Below, piece by piece: positions 1-12,836 of a DNA stretch of 64,000 nt (positions are counted from its first letter, which is position 1; every line of letters starts with the position of its first letter). This stretch comes from Calliopsis andreniformis (taxonomy: Eukaryota; Arthropoda; Insecta; Hymenoptera; Andrenidae): positions 2,108,001 to 2,172,000 of the forward strand of contig NW_027480440.1 of NCBI RefSeq assembly GCF_051401765.1, read 5' to 3'. The notes below the pieces were generated by a model. The model saw only the letters and a list, made by a program, of their open reading frames with translations. It was not told the origin of the DNA and made no database searches. The translations under genes and the position numbers were made by a program.

Positions 1-780
1 GGATTGAGGATTGAGGATTGAGGATTGTTGATTGAGGATTGAGGACTGAGGATTGAGGATTGAGGATTGAGGATTGAGGATTGAGGATTGAGGATTGAGG
101 ATTGAGGGTTGAGGATTGAGGATTGAGGATTGAGGATTGAGGATGGAGGATTGAGGATTGAGGTTTGAGGATTGGTGATTGAGGATTGAGGATTGAGGAT
201 TAAGGATTCAGGATTGAGGATTGACGATTGAGGATTGAGGATTGAGGGTTGAGGATTGAGGGTTGAGGATTGAGGATTGGGGATTGATGATTGAGGATTG
301 ATGATTGAGTATTGAGGAATGAGATTTGCGGATTGAGGATTGAGGTTTGAGGATTGAGGATTGAGGATTGAGGATTGAGGATTGAGGACAGAGGTTTGAG
401 GATTGAGGATTGATGGCTGCAGATTGATAACTGAAGATAGAGAATGGAGGATTGAGTATTGCGGATTGAGGATTGAGGATTGAGAATTGAATATTAAGGA
501 TTGAGGATTGGGGATAAAATATTGTGAACTGAGTATTGAGGATTGGGTGTTGACAATTGATGTTTGAGGATTGAGATCTGAATGTTGAAGATTGTGGATT
601 GAGTATTTAAAACTGTGAATTAAGGATATACTGTTGAGGATTGAGAATTAAGTATTGGGGATTGAGGTTTGAGGATTGAGGATTGAGGATTGAGGATTGA
701 GGATTGAGGATTGAGGATTGAGGATTGAGGATTGAGGATTGAGGAATGAGGGTTGAGGATTGAGGATTGAGGTTTGATGG

Positions 781-950
781 CTGCAGATTGATGATTGAAG
801 ATTGAGAATTGAGGATTGAGTTTTGGGGATGGAAGTTTGGGGACTGAGGGTTGAGGATTGGGTGTTGAGAATTGATGTTTGAGGATTGAGATCTGAAAGT
901 TGAAGAATGTGGATTGAGTATTTAAAACTGTGAATTAAGGATATACTGTT
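781..950 (+). repeat. P cassette, representative of the CTGCAG-AGATCT-TTTAAA family
   Basis: The cassette starts at TGGCTGCAG, continues through heptamers such as GTTTTGG, GGATGGA, GTGTTGA and TGTTTGA to GAGATCTGA, then GTATTTA, AAACTGT, GAATTAA, GGATATA and CTGTTGA. Here CTGCAG is at 781, AGATCT at 889 and TTTAAA at 921. Two length classes exist: 108 bp from CTGCAG to AGATCT (781, 1061) and 150-157 bp (1362, 417). The AGATCT to TTTAAA spacing was 32 bp in all four checked. In block A the CTGCAG (once CTGCAA) sites are at 417, 781, 1061, 1362, 2146, 2797, 4574, 4805, 5547, 5903, 7415, 7856, 8297, 8808, 9717, 10025, 12201, 12495, 13328, 14098, 14988, 15366, 15647 and 15941. Some TTTAAA segments occur as doublets without their own CTGCAG, as at 921 and 991. 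Confidence 0.9.
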
Positions 951-3114
951 GAAGATTGGGATCTGAAAGTTGAAGATTGTGGATTGAGTATTTAAAACTG
1001 TGAATTAAGGATATACTGTTGAGGATTGAGAATTGAGGATTGAGGATTGAGGTTTGATGGCTGCAGATTGATGATTGAAGTATGAGAATTGAGGATTGAA
1101 TGTTGGGGATAGAAGTTTGGGAACTGAGGGTTGAGGATTGGGTGTTGAGAATTGATGTTTGAGGATTGAGATCTGAAAGTTCAAGATTTTGGATTGAGTA
1201 TTTAAAACTGTGAATTAAGAATATACTGTTGAGGATTGAGAATTGAGGATTGAGGTTTGAGGTTTGAGGATTGAGGATTGAGGATTGAGGAATGAGGGTT
1301 GAGGATTGAGGATTGAGGATTGAGGGTTGAGGACTGATGACTGAGGATTGAGGATTGATGGCTGCAAATTGTTGACTGAAGATAGAGAATTGAGGATTGA
1401 GTATTGAGGATTGAGGATTGAGAATTGAATATTGAGGATTGAGGATTGGCGATAGAATATTGTGGACTGAGGTTTGAGGATTGGGTGTTGAGAATTGATG
1501 TTTGAGGATTGAGATCTGAATGTCGAAGATTGTGGATTGAGTATTTAAAACTGTGAATTAGGGATGTACTGTTGAGGATTGAAGATTGAGGAATGAGTGT
1601 TGAGGATTGAGGATTGAGGATTGAGGATTGCGGATTGAGGATTGATGATTGTGGATTGAGGATTGAGGATTGAAGATTGAGGATTGAGGATTGAGGATTG
1701 AGGATTGAGGATTGAGGGTTGAGGATTGAGGATTGAGGATTGAGGATTGAGGATTGTTGATTGAGGATTGAGGATTGAGGATTGAGGAATGAGGATTGAG
1801 GATTGAGGATTGAGGATTGAGGATTGAGGATTGAGGGTTGAGGATTGAGGACTGAGGATTGAGGATTGAGGATGGAGGATTGAGGATTGAGGTTTGAGGA
1901 TTGGTGATTGAGGATTGAGGATTGAGGATTAAGGATTCAGGATTGAGGATTGAGGATTGAGGATTGAGGATTGAGGGTTGAGGATTGAGGATTGAGGATT
2001 GAGGATTGGGGATTGATGATTGAGGATTGAGGATTGAGTATTGAGGAATGAGGGTTGCGGATTGAGGATTGAGGTTTGAGGATTGAGGATTGAGGATTGA
2101 GGATTGAGGATTGAGGACAGAGGTTTGAGGATTGAGGATTGATGGCTGCAGATTGATAACTGAAGATAGAGAATTGAGGATTGAGTATTGCTGATTGAGG
2201 ATTGAGGATTGAGAATTGAATATTAAGGATTGAGGATTGGGGATAAAATTTTGTGAACTGAGTGTTGAGGATTGGGAGTTGACAATTGATGTTTGAGGAT
2301 TGAGATCTGAATGTTGAAGATTGTGGATTGAGTATTTAAAACTGTGAATTACGGATATACTGGTGAGGATTGAGAATTAAGGATTGAGGATTGAGGTTTG
2401 AGGATTGAGGATTGAGGATTGAGGATAGAGGATTGAGGATTGAGGATTGAGGGTTGAGGATTGAGGATTGAGGATTGGGGATTCAGGATTGAGGATTGAG
2501 GACTGAGGATTGAGGATTGAGGATGGAGGATTGAGGATTGAGGTTTGAGGATTGGTGATTGAGGATTGAGGATTGAGGATTAAGGATTCAGGATTGAGGA
2601 TTGAGGATTGAGGATTGAGGATTGAGGGTTGAGGATTGAGGATTGAGGATTGAGGATTGGGGATTGATGATTGAGGATTGAGGATTGAGTATTGAGGAAT
2701 GAGGGTTGCGGATTGAGGATTGAGGTTTGAGGATTGAGGATTGAGGATTGAGGATTGAGGATTGAGGACAGGGGTTTGAGGATTGGGGATTGATGGCTGC
2801 AGATTGATAACTGAAGATAGAGAATTGAGGATTGAGTATTGCGGATTGAGGATTGAGGATTGCGAATTGAATATTAAGGATTGAGGATTGGGGATAAAAT
2901 ATTGTGAACTGAGTGTTGAGGATTGGGTGTTGACAATTGATGTTTGAGGATTGAGATCTGAATGTTGAAGATTGTGGATTGAGTATTTAAAACTGTGAAT
3001 TAGGGATATACTGTTGAGGATTGAAGATTGAGGAATGAGTGTTGAGGATTGAGGATTGAGGATTGAGGATTGCGGATTGAGGATTGATGATTGAGGATTG
3101 AGGATTGAGGATTA

Positions 3115-3475
3115 AGGATTCAGGATTGAGGATTGAGGATTGTAGATCGAGGATTGAGGCCTGCGGATTGAAGATTGATGACTGAGGACTGAGTGTTGAG
3201 GTTTCAGGGTTCAGGATTGAGGATTGAGCATTGAATATTGAGGATTGAGATTCGTGGACTGAGGCATGAGCATTAACGGTTGAGGATTGAGGACTGAGAT
3301 TTGAGGATTGAGGATTGAGGATTGGGCACAGAGGATTGAGGTTTGAGCATTGAGATTTGAATATTGAAAATTGAGGGTTGAGTACTGAAAACTGAGCATA
3401 GAGGATATACTGTTGAGCTTTGAGAATTGAAGGTTGAGGATTGAGCTTTGAGGATTGAGGATTGAGGATTGAGGA
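3115..3475 (+). repeat. M cassette, representative of the AGGCCTGCGG family
   Basis: A strongly diverged cassette of about 350 bp. Landmarks in order are TGTAGATCGAGG, AGGCCTGCGG, GTTTCAGGG, GATTCGTGGACTG, CATTAACGG, GATTGGGCAC, TATTGAAAATTG, TACTGAAAACTGAGC and GATATACTGTTGAGC. AGGCCT lies at 3157, 10336, 11714, 20627, 27708, 31937, 35542, 38517, 41595, 44324, 57489 and 58615. Two further copies are truncated at their 5' side: near 54750-54940 and near 62920-63060. The 11714, 31937, 41595 and 58615 copies form a subtype with GATCGTAGATCGAGG and a GAAGTTTGAG tail. It has no recognised function and seems to be satellite sequence that diverged and was then copied as a block. Confidence 0.88.
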
Positions 3476-3599
3476 TTCAGGATTGAGGTTTCAGGATTGA
3501 GGATTGATGATTGAGGATTGAGGATTGAGGATTGAGGATTATGGATTGAATATTGAGGATTGAGGGTTGAGGATTGAGGATTGAGGATTGAGGATTGAG

Positions 3600-3770
3600 G
3601 ATTGAGGATTGAGCATTGATGATAGAGTATAGAGGATTGAAGGTTGAGGACTGAGTGTTGAGCATTGAGTGCTGAGAATTGTTGTTTGTATACTGAGATT
3701 TGAAGAATGAGGATTGAGTATTGAATACTGAGAATAGAAGCTATTTTATTGAGGATTGACGATTGAGGAT
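3600..3770 (+). repeat. N cassette, representative of the GAAGCTATTTTATTG family
   Basis: The cassette runs from GCATTGATGATAGAG through GAGTGCTGAGA, TTGTTGTTTGTATACTG, GAAGAATGAGG and TGAATACTGAG to GAAGCTATTTTATTG. GCTATTTTATT starts at 3740, 4397, 5146, 6433, 9540, 10919, 11478, 13158, 14818 in block A and at homologous places in B. Later copies lie at 36118, 39093, 39750, 40499, 44907, 45564, 46313, 55203, 55867, 63335 and 63971. Two subtypes alternate: TTGTTTGTATACTG with GAATACTGAG, and TTGTTCGTAGACTG or TTGTTCCTAGACTG with GAATAGTGAG. The CTA and TTA in this landmark give stop codons on the minus strand and end many of its open frames. Confidence 0.88.
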
Positions 3771-3779
3771 TGATGATTC

Positions 3780-4330
3780 AGGATTGAGGATTGATGGCTG
3801 AGGATTGAGGATTGAAGATTGAGGCTTGAGGACTGAGGAATGAGAATTGAGGACTGGGGGTTGCGGATGAGTGTTGCGAATTGAGGAGGGTGTATTGAAT
3901 ATTGAGGATTGAAGTTTGGGGACTGACGATTGAGGATTGAGTATTGAGGATTGAGGACTGAGGATTGAGGATTGATGATTGAGGATTGAGGATTGAGGAT
4001 TGAGGTTTGAGGATTGAGGATTGTGGTTTGAGGATTGAGGATTGAGGATTGAGGATTGAGGATTGTGGATTGAGGATTGAGGATTGAGGATTGAGGATTG
4101 AGGATTGAGGATTGAGGATTGAGGTTTGAGGATTGAGGATTGAGGATTGAGGATTGAGGATTGTGGATTGAGGATTGAGGATTGAGGATTGACGATTGAG
4201 GACTGAGGATTGAGATTTGAGGATTGAGGATTGGGGATTGAGGATTGAGTACTGAGGATTGAGGATTGAATATTGATGATTGAGTATAGAGGATTGAAGA
4301 TTGAGGACTGAGGGTTGAGCATTGAGTGCT
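3780..4330 (+). repeat. Monomer-rich segment between two N cassettes
   Basis: Begins with the odd words GGACTGGGGGTTGCGG and GGAGGGTGTATTG, then becomes nearly pure GGATTGA with scattered TGATTGA, GGTTTGA, GGATTGT and GGACTGA. GGATGA at 3865-3870 is one base short and shifts the register by -1 for all that follows. The segment recurs at about 21250-21800, 39133-39683, 44947-45497, 55280-55800 and 63375-63904. On the minus strand it is open for 193 codons (stop at 3741, ATG at 4322), which I attribute to the stop-free unit and not to a gene. Confidence 0.85.
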
Positions 4331-4532
4331 GAGAGTTGTTGTTCGTAGACTGAGATTTGAAGAATGAGGATTGAGTATTGAATAGTGAGAATTGAAGCTA
4401 TTTTATTGAGGATTGACGATTGAGGATTGATGATTGAAGATTGAGGATTAATGGTTGAGGATTGAGGATTGAAGATTGGGGATTGAAGAGTGAGGGTTGA
4501 GGATTGAGGGTTGAGGATGGAGGATTGAGGAT

Positions 4533-4630
4533 TAAGGATTGAGGACTGAGGATTGAGGATTGAGGATTGATGGCTGCAGATTGATGATTGAAGATTGAGA
4601 ATTGAGGATTGATTATTGAGGATTGAGGAT
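4533..4630 (+). repeat. 98-bp segment present in A, absent from the matching place in B
   Basis: The offset between A and B changes from 17470 (3741 to 21211) to 17372 (6086 to 23458). The difference falls here: A reads ATTAAGGATTGAGGACT and carries a CTGCAG at 4574, while B at about 21993 joins GGATT directly to CAGGATTGAG. The 98 bp equal 14 heptamers. The segment is also present in the homologous places near 39885 and 45700, so B has most likely lost it. Confidence 0.85.
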
Positions 4631-7600
4631 TCAGGATTGAGAATTGAATATTGAGGATTGAGGGTTGGGGATAGAAGATTGTGGACTGAGGATTGAGGAG
4701 TGAGGAATGAGGGTTGAGGATTGAGGATTGAGGTTTGAGGATTGAGGATTGAGGATTGAGGATTGAGGATTGAGGACTGAGGATTGAGTATTGAGGTTTG
4801 ATGGCTGCAGATTGATGATTGAAGGTTGAGAGTTGAGGATTGAGTGTTGGGGATAGAAGTTTGGGGACTGAGTGTTGAGGATTGGGTGTTGAGAATTGAT
4901 GTTTGAGGATTGAGATCTGAAAGTTGAAGATTGTGGATTGAGTATTTAAAACTGTGAATTAAGGATATACTCTTGAGGATTGAGAATTGAGGATTGAGGG
5001 TTGAGGATTGAGGATTGAGGTTTGATGATTGAGTATAGAGGATTGAAGATTGAGGACTGAGGGTTGAGCATTGAGTGCTGAGAATTGTTGTTTGTATACT
5101 GAGATTTGAGGAATGGGGATTGAGTATTGAATACTGAGAATAGAAGCTATTTTATTGAGGATTGACGATTGAGGATTGATGACTCAGGATTGAGCATTGA
5201 TGGCTGAGGATTGAGGATTGAAGATTGAGGCTTGAGGACTGAGGAATGACAATTGAGGACTGGGGGTTGAGAATTGAGTGTCGTGAATTGAGGAGGGAGC
5301 ATTGAATAGTGAGGATTGAAGATTGGGGACTGAGGGTTGAGGATTGAGTATTGAGGATTGAGGATTGAGGATTGAGGATTGTGTATTGAGGATTGAGGAT
5401 TGAGGATTGAGGATTGATGATTGAGGATTGAGGATTGAGGATTGAGGAATGAGGGTCGAGGATTGAGGATTGAGGTTTGAGGATTGTGGACTGATGATTG
5501 AGGATTGAGGATTGAGGACTGATGATTGAGTATTGAGGATTGATAGCTGCAGATTGATGATTGAAGATAGAGAATTGAGGATGAGTATTGAGGATTGAGG
5601 ATTGAGAATTGAATATTGAGGATTGAGGATTCGGGATAGAATATTGTGGACTGAGGGTTGATGATTGGGTGTTGAGAATTGATGTTTGAGGATTGAGATC
5701 TGAATTTTGAAGATTGTGGATTGAGTATTGAAAACTGTGAATTAAGGATATACTGTTGAGGATTGAGAATTGAGGATTGAGGATTGAGGTTTGATGATTG
5801 AGGATTGAGGATTGAGGATTGAGGATTGAGGATTGAGGATTGAGGATTGAGGATTGAGGATTGAGGATTGAGGACTGATGATTGAGGATTGAGGATTGAT
5901 GGCTGCAGATTGATGATTGAAGATAGAGAATTGAGGATTGAGTATTGAGGATTGAGGATTGAGAATTGAATATTGAGGATTGAGGATTGGGGATAGAATA
6001 TTGTGGACTGAGGGTTGAGGATTGGGTGTTGAGAATTGATGTCTGAGGATTGAGATCTGAATGTTGACGATTGTGGATTGAGTATTTAAAACTGTGAATT
6101 AAGGATATACTGTTGAGGATTGAGAATAGAGGATTGAGGATTGAGGTTTGAGGATTGAGGATTGAGGATTGAGGATTGAGGATTGAGGATTACTGATTGA
6201 GGATTGAGGATTGACGATTGAGGATTGAGGATTGAGGATTGAGGATTGACGATTGAGGATTGAGGATCGAGGGTTGAGGATTGAGGATTGAGGATTGAGG
6301 ATTGAGGATTGATGATTGAGTATAGAGGATTGAAGATTGAGGACTGAGGGTTGAGCATTGAGTGCTGAGAATTGTTGTTTGTATACTGAGATTTGAGGAA
6401 TGAGGATTGAGTATTGAATACTGAGAATAGAAGCTATTTTATTGAGGATTGACGATTGAGGATTGATGATTCAGGATTGAACATTGATGGCTGAGGATTG
6501 AGGATTGAAGATTGAGGCTTGAGGACTGAGGAATGAGAATTGAGGGCTGGGGGTTGAGAATTGAGTGTCGTGAATTGAGGAGGGAGCATTGAATACTGAG
6601 GATTGAAGATTGGGGACTGAGGGTTGAGGATTGAGTATTGAGGATTGAGGATTGAGGATTGAGGATTGTGTATTGAGGATTGAGGATTGAGGATTGAGGA
6701 TTGATGATTGAGGATTGAGGATTGTGGATTGAGGAATGAGGGTCGAGGATTGAGGATTGAGGTTTGAGGATTGAGGATTGAGGATTGAGGTTTGAGGATT
6801 GAGGATTGATGAGAAAGGATTGAGGATTGAGGACTAAGGATTGAGGATTGCTGATTGAGGATTGAGGATTGAGGTGTGAGGATTGAGGATTGAGGATTGA
6901 GGATTGAAGATTGAGGATTGAGGATTGAGGATTGAGGATTGAGGGTTGAGGATTGAGGATTGAGGATTGATGAGAGAGGATTGAGGATTGAGGACTAAGG
7001 ATTGAGGATTGCTGATTGAGGATTGAGGATTGAGGTTTGAGGATTGAGGATTGAGGATTGAGGATTGAAGATTGAGGATTGAGGATTGAGGATTGAGGAT
7101 TGAGGGTTGAGGATTGAGGATTGAGGATTGAGGATTCAGGATTGTTGATTGAGGTTTGAGGATTGGTGATTGAGGATTGAGGATTGGGGATTAAGGATTC
7201 AGGATTGAGGATTGAGGATTGAGGATTGAGGATTGAGGGTTGAGGGTTGAGGATTGAGGATTGAGGATTGAGGATAGGGAATTGATGATTGAGGATTGAG
7301 GATTGAGTATTGAGGAATGAGGGTTGCGGATTGAGGATTGAGGTTTGAGGATTGAGGATTGAGGATTGAGGATTGAGGATTGAGGACAGAGGTTTGAGGA
7401 TTGAGGATTGATGGCTGCAGATTCATAATTGAAGATAGTGAATTGAGGATTGAGTATTGCGGATTGAGGATTGAGGATTGAGAATTGAATATTACGGATT
7501 GAGGATTGGGGATAAAATATTGTGGACTGAGTGTTGAGGATTGGGTGTTGACAATTGATGTTTGAGGATTGAGATCTGAATGTTGAAGATTGTGGATTGA

Positions 7601-10600
7601 GTATTTAAAACTGTGAATTAAGGATATACTGTTGAGGATTGAGGATTAAGGATTGAGGATTGAGGTTTGAGGATTGAGGATTGAGGATAGAGGATTGAGG
7701 ATTGAGGATTGAGGGTTGAGGATTGAGGATTGAGGATTGGGGATTGAGGATTGAGGATTGAGGATTGACGATTGAGGATTGAGGATTGAGGATTGAGGAT
7801 TGAGGATTGAGGATTGAGGAATGAGGGTTGAGGATTGAGGATTGAGGTTTGATGGCTGCAGATTGATGACTGAAGATTGAGAATTGAGGATTGAGTTTTG
7901 GGGATGGAAGGTTGGGGACTGAGGGTTGAGGATTGGGTGTTGAGAATTGATGTTTGAGGATTGAGATCTGAAAGTTGAAGAATGTGGATTGAGTATTTAA
8001 AACTGTGAATTAAGGATATACTGTTGAGGATTGAGAATTGAGGATTGAGGATTGAGGTTAGAAGATTGTGGATTGAGGATTGAGGATTGAGGATTGAGGA
8101 TTGAGGATTGAGGGTTGTGGATTGAGAATTGAGGATTGAGGATTGAGGATTGAGGATTGAGGATTGATGATTGAGGATTGAGGATTGAGGATTGAGGAAT
8201 GAGGGTTGAGGATTCAGGATTGAGGTTTGAGGATTGAGGATTGATGATTGAGGATTGAGGAATGAGGACTGATGATTGAGGATTGAGGATTGATGGCTGC
8301 AGATTGATGATTGAAGATAGAGAATTGAGGATTGAGTATTGAGGATTGAGGATTGAGAATTGAATATTGAGGATTGAGGATTGGGGATAGAATATTGTGG
8401 ACTGAGGGTTGAGGATTGGGTGTTGAGAATTGATGTCTGAGGATTGAGATCTGAATGTTGACGATTGTGGATTGAGTATTTAAAACTGTGAATTAAGGAT
8501 ATACTGTTGAGGATTGAGAATAGAGGATTGAGGATTGAGGTTTGAGGATTGAGGATTGAGGATTGAGGATTGAGGATTGAGGATTACTGATTGAGGATTG
8601 AGGATTGACGATTGAGGATTGAGGATCGAGGGTTGAGGATTGAGGATTGAGGATTGAGGATTCAGGATTGAGGATTGATGATTGAGGATTGAGAATTGAG
8701 GATTGAGGAATGAGCGTTGAGGATTGAGGATTGAGGTTTGAGGATTGAGGATTGAGGATTGAGGATTGAGTATTGAGGACGGAGGATTGAGTATTGAGGA
8801 TTGATGGCTGCAGATTGACGATTGAAGATAGAGTATTGAGGATTGAGTATTGCGGATTGAGGATTGAGGATTGAGGATTGAGAATTGAATATTGAGGACT
8901 GATGATTGGGGATTGAGGATTGAGGATTGAGGATTGAGGATTGAGGATTGAGGATAGAGGATTGAGGACTGAGGAATGAGAATTGAGGACTGGGGGTTGA
9001 GGATGAGTGTTGCGAATTGAGGAGGGTGTATTGAATATTGAGGATTGAAGTTTGGGGACTGACGATTGAGGATTGAGTATTGAGGATTGAGGACTGAGGA
9101 TTGAGGATTGATGATTGAGGATTGAGGATTCAGGATTGAGGTTTGAGGATTGAGGATTGAGGTTTGAGGATTGAGGATTGAGGATTGAGGATTGAGGATT
9201 GTGGATTGAGGATTGAGGACTGAGGATTGAGGATTGAGGATTGAGGATTGAGGATTGAGGATTGAGGATTGAGGGTTGAGTACTGAGGATTGAGGATTGA
9301 GGATTGGGGATTGAGGATTGATGATTGAAGATTGAGGATTGAGGACTGAGGATTGAGGTTTGAGGATTGAGGATTGGGGATTGAGGATTGTGTACTGAGG
9401 ATTGAGGATTGAGTATTGATGATTGAGTATAGAGGATTGAAGATTGAGGACTGAGGGTTGAGCATTGAGTGCTGAGAGTTGTTGTTCGTAGACTGAGATT
9501 TGAAGAATGAGGATTGAGTATTGAATAGTGAGAATTGAAGCTATTTTATTGAGGATTGACGATTGAGGATTGATGATTGAAGATTGAGGATTAATGGTTG
9601 AGGATTGAGGATTGAAGATTGAGGATTGAAGAGTGAGGGTTGAGGATTGAGTGTTGAGGATGGAGGATTGAGGATTAAGGATTGAGGACTGAGGATTGAG
9701 GATTGAGGATTGATGGCTGCAGATTGATGATTGAAGATTGAGAATTGAGGATTGATTATTGAGGATTGAGGATTCAGGATTGAGAATTGAATATTGAGGA
9801 TTGAGGGTTGGGGATAGAAGATTGTGGACGGAGGATTGAGGAGTGAAGAATGAGGGTTGAGGATTGATTATTGAGGATTGAGGATTGGGGATTGCGGATT
9901 GAGGATTGATGATTGAGGATTGAGGATTGAGGATTGAGGATTGAAGATTGAGGATTGAGGATTGAGGATTGAGGGTTGAGGGTTGAGGAATGAGGGTTGA
10001 GGATTGAGGATTGAGGTTTGATGGCTGCAGATTGATGATTGAAGATTGAGAATTGAGGATTGAGTTTTGGGGATGGTAGGTTGGGGACTGAGGGTTGAGG
10101 ATTGGGTGTTGAGAATTGATGTTTGAGGATTGAGATCTGAATGTCGAAGATTGTGGATTGAGTATTTAAAACTGTGAATTAGGGATATACTGTTGAGGAT
10201 TGAAGATTGAGGAATGAGTGTTGAGGATTGAGGATTGAGGATTGAGGATTGCGGATTGAGGATTGATGATTGAGGATTGAGGATTGAGGATTAAGGATTC
10301 AGGATTGAGGATTGAGGATTGTAGATCGAGGATTGAGGCCTGCGGATTGAAGATTGATGACTGAGGACTGAGTGTTGAGGTTTCAGGGTTGAGGATTGAG
10401 GATTGAGCATTGAATATTGAGGATTGAGATTCGTGGACTGAGGTATGAACATTAACGGTTGAGGATTGAGGACTGAGATTTGAGGATTGAGGATAGAGGA
10501 TTGGGCACTGAGGATTGAGGTTTGAGCATTGAGATTTGAATATTGAAAATTGAGGGTTGAGTACTGAAAACTGAGAATAGAGGATATACTGTTGAGCTTT

Positions 10601-11156
10601 GAGAATTGAGGGTTGAGGATTGAGCTTTGAGGATTGAGCGTTGAGGATTGAGGATTCAGGATTGAGGTTTGAGGATTGAGGATTGATGATTGAGGATTGA
10701 GTTTTGAGGATTGAGGATTAAGGATTGAATATTGAGGATTGAGGGTTGAGGATTGAGGATTGAGGATTGAGGATTGAGGATTGAGGATTGAGCATTGATG
10801 ATAGAGTATAGAGGATTGAAGGTTGAGGACTCAGTGTTGAGCATTGAGTGCTGAGAATTGTTGTTTGTATACTGAGATTTGAAGAATGAGGATTGAGTAT
10901 TGAATACTGAGAATAGAAGCTATTTTATTGAGGATTGACGATTGAGGATTGATGATTCAGGATTGAGGATTGATGGCTGAGGATTGAGGATTGAAGATTG
11001 AGGCTTGAGGACTGAGGAATGAGAATTGAGGACTGGGGGTTGCGGATGAGTGTTGCGAATTGAGGAGGGTGTATTGAATATTGAGGATTGAAGTTTGGGG
11101 ACTGACGATTGAGAATTGAGTATTGAGGATTGAGGATTGAGGATTGAGGATTGAGT

Positions 11157-11581
11157 ATTGAGGATTGAGGAATGAGCGCTGAGGATTTAGGATTGAGGTT
11201 TGAGGATTGAGGATTGAAGATTGAGGGTTGAGGATTGAGGATTGAGGATTGAGGATTGAGGATTGAGGGTTGATGATTGAGGATTAAGGATTGAGGATTG
11301 AGGATTGAGGTTTGAGGATTGAGGATCGAGTACTGAGGATTGAGGATTGAATATTGATGATTGAGTATAGAGGATTCAAGATTGAAGACTGAGGGTTGAG
11401 CATTGTGTGCTGAGAATTGTTGTTCGTAGACTGAGATTTGAAGAATGAGGACTGAGTATTGAATAGTGAGAATTGAAGCTATTTTATTGAGGATTGACGA
11501 TTGAGGATAGATGATTGAAGATTGAGGGTTAATGTTTGAGGATTGAGTATTGAAGATTGAGGATTGAAGAGTGAGGGTTGA
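11157..11581 (+). repeat. First copy of a segment repeated 1,680 bp downstream
   Basis: Matches 12837-13261 with one substitution noticed (11505 A against 13185 G). It carries the distinctive words AATGAGCGCT and GGATTTAGG and an N cassette ending near 11488. A third AATGAGCGCT lies at 14511. Block B has only one full copy, at 28543. Block A therefore carries an extra 1,680 bp (240 heptamers). Confidence 0.85.
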
Positions 11582-12836
11582 AGATTGAGGAATGAGTGTT
11601 GAGGATTGAGGATTGAGGATTGAGGATTGCGGATTGAGGATTGATGATTGAATATTGAGGATTGAGGATTAAGGATTCAGGATTGTGGATTGAGGATCGT
11701 AGATCGAGGATTGAGGCCTGCGGATTGAAGATTGATGACTCAGGACTGAGTGTTCAGGTTTCAGGGTTGAGGATTGAGGATTGAGCACTGAATATTGAGG
11801 ATTGAGATACGTGGACTGAGGTATGAACATTAACGGTTGAGGATTGTGGACTGAGATTTGAGGATTGAGGATTGAGGATTGGGCACTGAGGATTGAGGTT
11901 TGAGCATTGAGATTTGAATATTGAAAATTGAAGTTTGAGTATTGAAAACTGAGCACAGAGGATATACTGTTGAGCTTTGAGAATTGAGGGTTGAGGATTG
12001 AGCTTTGAGAATTGATGTTTGAGGACTGAGATCTGAAAGTTGAAGAATGTGGATTGAGTATTTAAAACTGTGAATTAAGGATATACTGTTGAGGATTGAG
12101 ATCTGAAAGTTGAAGATTGTGGATTGAGTATTTAAAACTCTGAATTAAGGATATACTGTTGAGGATTGAGAATTGAGGATTGAGTATTGAGGTTTGATGG
12201 CTGCAGATTGATGATTGAAGTTTGAGAATTGAGGATTGAATGTTGGGGATAGAAGTTTGGGAACCGAGGGTTGAGGATTGGGTGTTGAGAATTGATGTTT
12301 GAGGATTGAGATCTGAAAGTTCAAGATTGTGGATTGAGTATTTAAAACTGTGAATTAAGGATATACTGTTGAGGATTGAGAATTGAGGATTGAGGTTTGA
12401 GGTTTGAGGATTGAGGATTGAGGATTGAGGAATGAGGTTTGAGGATTGAGGATTGAGGGTTGTGGACTGATGACTGAGGATTGAGGATTGATGGCTGCAG
12501 ATTGTTGACTGAAGATAGAGAATTGAGGATTGAGTATTGAGGATTGAGAATTGAATATTGAGGATTGAGGATTGGGGATAGAATATTGTGGACTGAGGTT
12601 TGAGGATTGGGTGTTGAGAATTGATGTTTGAGGATTGAGATCTGAATGTCGAAGATTGTGGATTGAGTATTTAAAACTGTGAATTAGGGATATACTGTTG
12701 AGGATTGAAGATTGAGGAATGAGTGTTGAGGATTGAGGATTGAGGATTGAGGATTGCGGATTGAGGATTGATGATTGAGGATTGAGGATTGAGGACTGAG
12801 GATTGAGGATTGAGGATTGAGGATTGAGGATTGAGG

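Noticed and set aside
603..625. TATA-like promoter (TATTTAAAA) in each P cassette
   Set aside because: It is two heptamers in register (GTATTTA, AAACTGT) with no gene downstream and no other promoter element; the match is short and AT-rich by chance.
3741..4322. Family of 183-193-codon minus-strand open frames (also 21211, 39094, 44908, 55241, 63336)
   Set aside because: Conservation is explained by recent DNA block copying. Start and stop come from GCATTGA and GCTATTTT words, no promoter or composition change is seen, and overlapping frames give equal peptides.
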